A stretch of 64,000 nt of DNA from Aquila chrysaetos chrysaetos (lineage: Eukaryota; Chordata; Aves; Accipitriformes; Accipitridae), in NCBI RefSeq assembly GCF_900496995.4, contig NC_044027.1, positions 7,960,743-8,024,742 on the forward strand, in the 5' to 3' direction. This document shows positions 58,801 to 64,000 of the stretch, in pieces. The notes beneath the pieces are model-generated. The model worked only from the letters and a program-made list of their open reading frames with translations, had not been told where the DNA came from and did no database searches. The translations under genes and the position numbers were made by a program. Positions within the stretch are counted from its first letter, which is position 1. Every line of letters begins with the position of its first letter.

Positions 58801-59038
58801 GCGGGCTCCCCTCCGGCCCACGCAGCCGCCCCGCGGAGCCTCTCCCCTGCGGGGCCTCGCCTCGTCCGTCCCCCCGCCCCGGCGGCTGCAGCTGCCCAGG
58901 GCTGCCGGGGAGCTCCAGCTGCCCGGGACCCCCCGCCGGGCCGGGGCCCGGGCCCGCCGCCCCCGCGCTCACCGGGCTGCGCCGCTTCAGCGTCACATTC
59001 TTCCAGAGCAGGAGATGGAGCTGGTGCAGGAACCCCAT
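25297..59038 (-). CDS. ABCA2: ABCA2, full-length ABC lipid transporter (49 coding exons)
   Basis: ABCA2 is a late-endosomal/lysosomal full ABC transporter, abundant in brain and oligodendrocytes, linked to sterol and sphingolipid handling. I joined 49 exons with consistent phases into about 2,510 aa (human is about 2,435). The order is TM1, a large luminal domain, TM2-6, nucleotide-binding domain 1, a linker, TM7, a second luminal domain, TM8-12, nucleotide-binding domain 2 and a C-terminal tail ending LSFNTDTLC. All Walker A, signature, Walker B and H-loop motifs are intact. The start [14 protein letters not shown] is the family N-terminus. Exon coordinates are in the seven block entries that follow. 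Odd points are a candidate 3-nt microexon in intron 2, a triplicated donor at exon 5 and a GC donor at exon 31. The extra length compared with human lies at least partly in the first luminal domain. Confidence 0.97.
29006..31137 (-). CDS. ABCA2: ABCA2 exons 35-39: TM8-TM12
   Basis: Exons 30963-31137, 30762-30877, 30345-30492, 29984-30107 and 29006-29138 encode about residues 1861-2092. Helices include [72 protein letters not shown] and the helix in [19 protein letters not shown]. This is the most conserved membrane block, almost unchanged from the remembered mammalian sequence. Confidence 0.96.
29627..29672 (+). repeat. Short CCACCATGGCT-type minisatellite
   Basis: About four imperfect copies of an 11-bp CCACCAYGGCY-like unit in ABCA2 intron 38. 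It is a small local repeat with no coding meaning. Confidence 0.45.
31393..34243 (-). CDS. ABCA2: ABCA2 exons 29-34: second luminal domain
   Basis: Exons 34141-34243, 33406-33734, 32620-32833, 32338-32443, 31865-31976 and 31393-31453 encode about residues 1553-1860. Conserved blocks are [64 protein letters not shown] and [19 protein letters not shown]. Exon 31 needs a GC donor (AG then GCAAGA at 32619). Exon 29 contains a perfect decoy donor 10 nt upstream of the one that keeps frame. Confidence 0.93.
34429..36044 (-). CDS. ABCA2: ABCA2 exons 27-28: cytosolic linker and TM7
   Basis: Exons 35754-36044 and 34429-34647 encode about residues 1383-1552. The linker is acidic, Pro- and Ser-rich (for example [20 protein letters not shown] and [15 protein letters not shown]) and is the most variable cytosolic part. 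TM7 is [18 protein letters not shown], preceded by [20 protein letters not shown]. The exon 28 acceptor was set to keep the E/Q-rich segment in frame with exon 27. Confidence 0.92.
36310..38636 (-). CDS. ABCA2: ABCA2 exons 21-26: nucleotide-binding domain 1
   Basis: Exons 38456-38636, 37950-38162, 37437-37633, 37169-37351, 36532-36716 and 36310-36430 encode about residues 1023-1382. Walker A is GHNGAGKTT (exon 21), the Q-loop lies in [13 protein letters not shown] (exon 22), the signature is [10 protein letters not shown] and Walker B is [12 protein letters not shown] (exon 23), and the H-loop is [14 protein letters not shown] (exon 24). All catalytic residues are present. The following regulatory segment has [20 protein letters not shown]. 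Confidence 0.96.
38935..41225 (-). CDS. ABCA2: ABCA2 exons 16-20: TM2-TM6
   Basis: Exons 41111-41225, 40566-40756, 40178-40328, 39674-39878 and 38935-39099 encode about residues 748-1022. Membrane helices are visible as [63 protein letters not shown] and [15 protein letters not shown]. The segment ends with a cytosolic stretch containing [15 protein letters not shown] and [12 protein letters not shown] that leads into nucleotide-binding domain 1. Confidence 0.95.
41872..59038 (-). CDS. ABCA2: ABCA2 exons 1-15: TM1 and first luminal domain
   Basis: Exons 58973-59038, 50310-50403, 47665-47776, 47053-47219, 46719-46846, 46338-46442, 45681-45866, 45349-45567, 44370-44701, 43907-44066, 43505-43633, 43043-43210, 42630-42726, 42061-42234 and 41872-41974 encode about residues 1-747. 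TM1 is [16 protein letters not shown] (exon 2). The luminal domain carries sequons such as [15 protein letters not shown] and NFSLPNAS, and conserved blocks [21 protein letters not shown] and [16 protein letters not shown]. Exons 6-9 are the least conserved part of the gene, so their calls rest more on splice sites and frame than on similarity. Confidence 0.9.
46672..46735 (-). repeat. Triplicated 21-bp unit at the ABCA2 exon 5 donor
   Basis: On the minus strand, a 21-bp unit containing CTGCRGGAGGTGGGTGA occurs three times in a row across the exon 5/intron 5 boundary. Each copy holds a GAG-then-GTGGGT donor, at 46718, 46697 and 46676. The first copy gives the family-like junction VDLRE to VYRLFFG. 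The second and third would insert 7 or 14 residues in frame ([14 protein letters not shown]). Confidence 0.85.
48930..48985 (+). mobile_element. CR1-like LINE fragment
   Basis: The words AATCACAGAATCATTTAGG, GGAAAAGACCTTTAAGATCA and TTGAGTCCAACCATT match the widespread CR1-derived repeat of birds and other sauropsids as I remember it. Only about 56 bp remain, with no coding part, inside ABCA2 intron 2. It is a dead fragment and the clearest taxonomic marker in the window. Confidence 0.8.
49357..49359 (-). CDS. ABCA2: Candidate 3-nt microexon of ABCA2 (TCT)
   Basis: The minus strand reads CGCCAG-TCT-GTAAGT. The acceptor is preceded by a long C/T-rich tract with no AG dinucleotide for about 92 nt, and by three TGC triplets within about 20 nt, two of them within 12 nt. 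This layout is known for SRRM4-dependent neural microexons. The donor GTAAGT is perfect. Exon 2 ends in phase with one G and exon 3 starts with CT, so skipping gives GCT (Ala: VKE-A-FYT) and inclusion gives GTC TCT (Val-Ser: VKE-VS-FYT) with frame kept. From memory, mammalian ABCA2 entries show both forms at this point. No transcript was examined. Confidence 0.65.
57910..57919 (+). promoter_or_regulatory. MEF2 consensus site CTAAAAATAA
   Basis: An exact canonical MEF2 site about 1.1 kb downstream of the ABCA2 start codon, in intron 1, standing in GC-rich surroundings where such an A/T core is rare. Confidence 0.45.
58247..58256 (+). promoter_or_regulatory. MEF2 consensus site CTATTTATAG with nearby E-box
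   Basis: A perfect and palindrome-like MEF2 site. An E-box, CATATG, lies 10 bp away at 58231-58236. It is about 780 bp inside ABCA2 from the start codon and about 330 bp from the other MEF2 site. The pairing with an E-box resembles neural or muscle enhancers, but function is inferred. Confidence 0.5.
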
Positions 59039-59620
59039 GGCCGGGCCGGGCCCAGCCCCGCCGCAGGGGCTCCCCTGCTCGGCTCCGCGGATCACCCGCC
59101 GCCCACCGCCATACCCCACCGGGCCGCCGCCTTTATCCGCAGCAGACTGGGAGGGAAGAAGGGAACGGGCCGAGCTCCGGCTCCGGCTCCGGCTCCAGCC
59201 ACGGCCCGGCCCGGCCTTGCGCAGCACCGCCCCCGGCCCGGGGCCGCCCGCCTGCCCGCCGCCCCTTAAAGGCACCGCCGGGCCGCGGTCGCTCCGCCCG
59301 CACCGCCCGGCCCGGCCTGGGGCAGGGCCTCGGGGCGCCCCTGCGGTCCAGGGCAGGCCGGAGCCCTGCGGCCCGGCCGCGGGGCGGCTTTGCCGGGCCC
59401 GGAGGGCACCGTCGTCCCGCGAGGGCCCCCGGGGATTTGCCGCCGGGCGGGAGCTTGCTGGTGGATCCTGCTCCTCGCTGGGCAACCGAGGCACGGAGCC
59501 CCCGGGGCACGGCGCGGGGGCGGCCGCTGCGGCAGCCGCATCTCTCCGGCTACGGCCGGGCCGGGAGCTGGGCTCCTGCCCCAGGGAGGTGCCGAGTCAG
59601 GGAAACCCCCAGGAGTTGCC
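58480..59620 (-). promoter_or_regulatory. ABCA2 CpG-island promoter
   Basis: About 1.1 kb of very CpG-dense sequence is centred on ABCA2 exon 1 (58973-59038), with repeated GC boxes and CGGCTC words upstream of the start codon. There is no TATA box. Long plus-strand open frames here, up to about 600 codons, are produced by the lack of stop codons in GC-rich DNA. Confidence 0.75.
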
Positions 59621-59979
59621 CTTGGAGCCGCCCCTGCTCCTCTCCACGCCAGAGACACAGAGAGGTCAGCCCCCACCGAGCCCCTCTGCGGTCGTTGTCC
59701 CTCCAGGACAGACTTGCTTCAGGGCAGCCCATCGCTGTGGAGGTCCGCATGCGAGGGTGGCACTGCTGTCCCCACACTCTGGCTGCTGCCTGCCCTGCTC
59801 GGGCCCAGTTGCCCGCAGCTTCTGCCCAACCGGACCCACGGACAAGTGGTGGGATGCCCACCTGTGTTCTTGGAGGGGACCAGCCTGCCTGCAACAAGCT
59901 GTACCCCCAGCCCAGCTGTGACTCTGAGGCTGGGAAGGATACCCTTAACAGCAGTAAGCATTGAACCAGGCCAGCTCTC

Positions 59980-60110
59980 TGTCCGTCCTTCCTTCCATCC
60001 ATTCTTCCATCTTTCCTTCCTTCTATCCTTCTTTCCATCCATCTCTCCCTCCCTTTTTCCATTCCTCTGGTTCTCTTCATTTCACGACCTGTCCCTCCCT
60101 CCCCCCCCCC
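59980..60110 (+). repeat. Polypyrimidine TTCC/CCAT tract
   Basis: About 130 bp of almost pure pyrimidine on the plus strand, built from CTTCC, CCATC and CCTTT words and ending near a run of ten C's. It is a decayed TTCC/ATCC microsatellite 1 kb upstream of ABCA2. Such tracts can form triplex DNA. Confidence 0.75.
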
Positions 60111-61784
60111 TGTCCATAGCCACTTCTCTCCTTCGCCCCCTCTCCTCTCCTGCAGCTATCTTTAACCATCTCCGTTTCCATGCTGCTTTCACGGCCAAGT
60201 GCAGCCGGGAGCTGTGAATAACTCGTTTGGCTGCCCCAGCCCCAAGTGGTGTTGCCAAGGGTGACTGAGTTTCGGGCAGGCTCTACAACAGCTGCCCAGG
60301 CTCTAACAAAAGCTCCCCTTGTCCTGCCACAAAGTGCCATTATTCAAAAAACTTCTGGGTGAAACATTGTGCCGAGGTGAGGGAGGACAAGGGATGCCCC
60401 GGGGGGACGGGGTGGTAGAGAGGCACCAAGTTGCCCTGGCTCCATGCCCTGGAGAGGGTGGCTGGTTTGGAAGGGCTGCAGGATGTGTGGGCAGGCGTGC
60501 AGGCAGCAGAGCTGCCTGGCGTCGAGAGGAGCTGAGCAGGGGGTGGCCAGGGCTGGCTCAGTGCCTTTCCACCTGCACCCCACTGACATGAGTAACTTGG
60601 GGGCTGCTGCACTGGGATGACCCTGAGGTTTGTTGGTGTTTCTCTGGCTTTGAAATACAGGGGAGATCTGGTGTGAAGGTCAGTGGGGGTTCAGCCCCCA
60701 GACCTCGCTCCAGCAGTGGCTTTTACTTGGTCCCTGGGGAAGGAAGGATGCATGCACCCTTGGCTTCTCCCAAGGGATTCCACATGGGTTGTCCCCAGCC
60801 CACACTGGAAACACCTCGAAAAACCCTGCCCTGCAGCAGAGTGGGTCCCCAGCTCGGGGGGGTGCGGTGGGGAGGGTCATGGATGGGGCTGTGGGTGACA
60901 TGGGCTCAAAGCCCTGACCTGGGTCTCCTGCCTCCCTCCCTCCTGCTGCCCCTGCGTGGGTCTTGGTGAGCTTTGCAGCTCCTCTTCTGCTTGGCATGAC
61001 CACAAAACCCTGTGAGGGACCAGCAAGAGACAGACTAAGCAGTGTGCCATGGGGCAGCACAGCCCCAAGGACCTGGTGGCCCATCTCCTCCAGGGACCTG
61101 GGGCCCTGAGCACCTCTCAGGGGACTTCCTTGCGGGTGACCAAGCTCCTCTGTCTGTGTGGGGTCATCTGCAGATGGCAGCACCCACCCACACAAATCTC
61201 CCTGCTCTGCGCTGGTGCTGATGGTCCGGTGGCCTGGCCCTGGGTGCTGGGGCCTTCTGCCCAGCCCACCCAGGCAGAGCTGGCCCTGGCTCCCAGCCTG
61301 ACTTGGAGTAATTAGGCAGCCCCAGCATCCGGCACTGTGCTGCCATGTCCCTGGCCCATGGGGGTCAGCGTGTCTGGACCCACTGGCTGCAAGTACCCCC
61401 CCAAGGCATCGTCCCTGCTGCTGGGGTGTCCTGGGGCAGCACTCAGGGGTGACGGCTACAAATGCCGGGGAAAAGCTCCCTCCTGCTCTGCCACCCATCC
61501 TGCATCCCCCATGGAAACCTTGTGGCTGATGCTGTCCCCGCTGCTGTCCTCCACAGAGGGGAACAACCCCATCCCATGTGGCCCTGGTACCTAGGGCTGT
61601 GTGGGGGGGAGACGGGGACAGCAGCTCTGACAATGCTGGCAGCTCCATCCAGGCAGGGAGCGCTGCCTGCAGCCAGTGGGGTTGGGGCAGGCCAGGCTGG
61701 GAACGGTGCCCCACGAGCTGTGCAGCGCCCTATATCTGGGCTCTCAATCATGCAGGGGAAGAAATGCAGAAAGGGAGTGAGAAA

Positions 61785-61798
61785 AGATAACAGGAAAT
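61785..61798 (+). promoter_or_regulatory. Adjacent GATA and ETS motifs (AGATAACAGGAAAT)
   Basis: AGATAA is followed without a gap by CAGGAAAT, an ETS-type core. The pairing is common in blood-cell enhancers. It lies about 2.7 kb upstream of the ABCA2 start. It is only a sequence match. Confidence 0.25.
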
Positions 61799-62445
61799 GG
61801 GGGACATGGCTGGGGAGGAAAAAACACCCAGCCCCAGAGCTGCAGTTGGCCTCTGAGGGCTCCCAGGGTGGCACTGAAACCACAGAGCCCTGCTACACCC
61901 TGGCGTGGTGGCACGGCATTGTGCCCAGCCACTGCCTGGCCCCTCGCCTCACTGCCAGGGCTGCAGCCATACTTGCTCCCAGGATTCAGGCAGCCAGTGG
62001 GAGCAAGGGTGCAGCAGGGGGTGCAGACCCCAGGGGTGCTCGAGCAGCCTGAGGACCCCCAGGGAGCAGTTTGGGGCCCTGCTCCCAGCTGTGTGTGTGC
62101 CAGGGCATGCCCCTGCCAGCTCCAGGGACAGCGTTGCACACCTTGGGGTTTTCCCTGCCCCCTCTGCCTTGGTTTCCCCATCTCTTTTTCCCCTGCCAGG
62201 GGTTTCAGGGAGACTTGGTGCCCAGACAGCAATGCCAGCAAAGAAAACAACCAAATGCATGGCCAGACCGGGAGAAGGGCAGGTCTGGAGCCTGGGCACG
62301 GGCAGCAGCCCTCTGTGCAGACGCTGCCAAGGCCACACACATGCCCACTTCCCTTTTTGGCAGAAAACAGCTTGGCCAGGGCAGGTGCCTGGGGTTTGGC
62401 AGCACCGAGGAGCTGCTGGTGGCGCTTTAGCTGATGGTTTCAAGA

Positions 62446-62452
62446 TGAGTCA
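62446..62452 (+). promoter_or_regulatory. AP-1 site TGAGTCA
   Basis: A perfect AP-1 heptamer about 3.4 kb upstream of the ABCA2 start. A single short match has low specificity. Confidence 0.2.
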
Positions 62453-62872
62453 GTGGGAGTCAAAGTCAGGCTGGCATCCTGTTTTCAACCAGGCTGTGGG
62501 TGGCAGATGGGACGCACCTTGGCGAGTCTGAGGGCAGGGCGCTGCTTGCACCCATCCCAGCACAGGCAGGGCATTCGAACCCCTAGCACAAGCACCTGGG
62601 CAAGGCACCGTCTCCTTCCCAGCACCCGCCAGGAGGGAATCGCCCATGGCCCTGTCGTGGCTACAGGCAGTGCCAGTGGCAGTGCCAGGCTGAGGCTGTG
62701 GGGCTGATGCCCCCCTCCATCCCTGCAAGCTCTGCCACAGGCAGCAGCAGACGCCGAAGTGCCTGGTTCCAGTCTGAGCCGAATGAGCATCTCGCTGTTC
62801 AGCTGCTCCTGGGTGATTTTGGAGGGAGCTGCATGTGCCAGGGGTAGGCAGCCAGACCCAACAATCCTGCTT

Positions 62873-62921
62873 TCAATAATAATGGTAATAATAACAACAG
62901 CATCAGCAACCATAATGTATT
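62873..62921 (+). repeat. AAT/AAC-rich simple repeat
   Basis: AATAATAATGGTAATAATAA followed by CAACAGCATCAGCAACC, an imperfect trinucleotide patch in otherwise GC-rich DNA. It has no coding role that I can support. Confidence 0.55.
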
Positions 62922-63727
62922 AGTGGTCTCAGCAAAAGAGTTTTTGTGGGATGTGCTTTGACACAAAGCTGCCAGCTAGCAGAGCTGCCCCATGGGCTCA
63001 GCACAGCCCCACTGGGCAGCTTTACCCCCTGCATGGCCATGGCTCCGGCAGGCAGCTGCGCAGGCAGGAGTGCCGTGGGCAGAGCAGCCTGCTGGGGTTC
63101 AGGACCCTGCCTCCATCCTGCCTCACAGGGCTGGGTGCCAAAGGACAGGGTGGGGTGGCAGGGCTCAGCATGGGTCGGGGATCTCTACCCGCTGTCCCCT
63201 CCTCCATGCCACCCCATGCCGCCTCCCGGTGCCCTGGCACCCCTCTGCCATTGGGGCAGAAACCCAGGAACCTGGCTGGGGAAGTTGCCCCCGGTCCCCA
63301 CTGGCTTGGGAGGGGACCCTTCCACACCATGGGGAATGCTGGAGAGCCATGGAGCAGTGCAGGAACACGAGGCTATCCCACAAACTTCAGACCAGGGACA
63401 GGTACCTTGGAAAACCACAGCCCAGCTGGGGCATCGGGGCTTTGGCTGGCAGCTGGGATGGGAGAGGTGTTGGGCAGAAAGGAGCCATGATTTGGCGTGT
63501 TTCAAACCTGGCACCTGGGAAACCCCTTTGGGGAACTGAAATTCCATACGGGGCCACATGCACCTTCTCCAAGGAGCTGCAGCCTGGCTGGAGAGTGGGA
63601 GGGAAGCACAAGGGGATAGGGCATGGTGCGCAGGCACAGAGCTATGAGCAGCACCTGCACCGGGAGCCTTTCCCAGGGGTGCCAGGGCACTGCTGTGGGG
63701 CATGCACTGAGCAACAGTGTCCCACCC

Positions 63728-63945
63728 TGGCATGGGGCATGCACCCAGCCATGGGCAGCACCCAGCCGTGGGGCAGTCACAGGGCATGCACAAGCCACGG
63801 GCACCTACCCAGCCACAAGACACCCACCCAGCCATGGGGCACCTACCCAGCTGTGAGGCACCCACCCAGTACCCACCCAGCCATGGAGCACCCACCTGGC
63901 CATGGGCATGCACTCGCTCCGAGGGCACACACCCAGCCATGGGTC
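63728..63945 (+). repeat. Minisatellite, about 20-bp unit CACCCACCCAGCCATGGGG
   Basis: About ten imperfect copies of a roughly 20-bp unit (consensus near GGCACCCACCCAGCCATGGG) run to within about 55 bp of the window end. Unit length varies from about 17 to 28 bp. It produces open frames on both strands that are repeat translations and not genes. The array may extend past the window. Confidence 0.75.
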
Positions 63946-64000
63946 ACATCACTGCCCACGCGGCACAGGGGAAGTGCTGGGAGTGGGCTGTGCCAGCTGC

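Larger units (their letters stand above)
50404..58972 (-). other. ABCA2 intron 1
   Basis: This 8.6-kb intron separates the first 22 codons from TM1. I found no other gene on either strand; the open frames are GC-driven. Near its 5' end, close to the promoter, lie two perfect MEF2 consensus sites (57910-57919 and 58247-58256) and an E-box (CATATG, 58231-58236). A less GC-rich block at about 54180-54260 is unexplained. Confidence 0.8.
59621..64000. other. Region upstream of ABCA2, no gene recognised
   Basis: I read all frames for the neighbours expected from mammals (FUT7, NPDC1) and saw neither. There is no consistent chain of exons. The region holds a polypyrimidine tract (59980-60110), a GATA/ETS pair (61785-61798), an AP-1 site (62446-62452), an AAT-rich patch (62873-62921) and a minisatellite at the right edge (63728-63945). 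A non-coding RNA or a far upstream ABCA2 exon cannot be excluded. Confidence 0.6.

Noticed and set aside
58171-59964. 597-codon plus-strand open frame across the ABCA2 promoter
   Set aside because: It is Arg/Pro/Gly/Ala-rich, lies in a CpG island where stops are rare, has no domain and runs antisense over ABCA2 exon 1.
63185-63940. 251-codon minus-strand open frame at the right edge
   Set aside because: Its repeats of Met-Ala-Gly-Trp type come from the minisatellite.
63728-63945. CRISPR-like regular repeats
   Set aside because: Units are directly adjacent and imperfect with no unique spacers, and the host is a vertebrate.
59621-64000. FUT7 or NPDC1 expected next to ABCA2
   Set aside because: I looked for fucosyltransferase motifs and the NPDC1 C-terminal region in all frames and found none. 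A divergent or distant copy remains possible.
1-64000. Endogenous retrovirus, DNA transposon or a novel multi-gene system
   Set aside because: No polymerase, integrase or transposase frames, terminal repeats or target-site duplications were seen. The only mobile remnant is the short CR1-like fragment.

Overview
The window is vertebrate nuclear DNA, most likely a GC-rich, gene-dense avian (microchromosome-type) region. The evidence is five intron-split genes with short introns, CpG-rich promoters, and a 56-bp fragment that I recognise as CR1-like (the dominant LINE of birds and other sauropsids). There are no bacterial operons, phage genes or CRISPR arrays. I recognised genes by reading translated exons against remembered vertebrate family sequences. 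No database search was run.

Layout from left to right: ENTPD2 (+, 476-11267, 9 coding exons, 496 aa), an ecto-nucleotidase; TMEM141 (-, 14793-15710), a small membrane protein; PAXX (+, 15780-17827, 7 exons, 218 aa), a DNA-repair factor; CLIC3 (-, 19286-22057, 6 exons, 238 aa), a glutaredoxin-like chloride-channel family protein; ABCA2 (-, 25297-59038, 49 coding exons, about 2,510 aa), a full-length lipid transporter that fills more than half of the window. From 59039 to 64000 I see the ABCA2 CpG promoter and then no recognisable gene. ENTPD2 and TMEM141 converge, TMEM141 and PAXX are head to head with 69 bp between start codons, PAXX and CLIC3 converge, and CLIC3 and ABCA2 are in tandem. From memory, PAXX-CLIC3-ABCA2 matches the order and orientation on human 9q34.3. 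ENTPD2 and TMEM141 sit elsewhere in that human region, and FUT7 and NPDC1 are not found here.

The most interesting signals are in splicing. In ABCA2 intron 2 there is a candidate 3-nt microexon (TCT, 49357-49359). It has a perfect GTAAGT donor, an AG-free stretch of about 92 nt upstream and TGC motifs next to the acceptor, and including it would change Ala to Val-Ser. ABCA2 exon 5 ends in three tandem 21-bp copies of its own 5' splice site, offering in-frame +7 or +14 residue isoforms. Two introns (CLIC3 intron 5, ABCA2 intron 31) need GC-AG splicing. ABCA2 intron 1 carries two perfect MEF2 consensus sites. The genes do not form one pathway: they are a conserved neighbourhood of independently acting housekeeping and tissue-specific genes.
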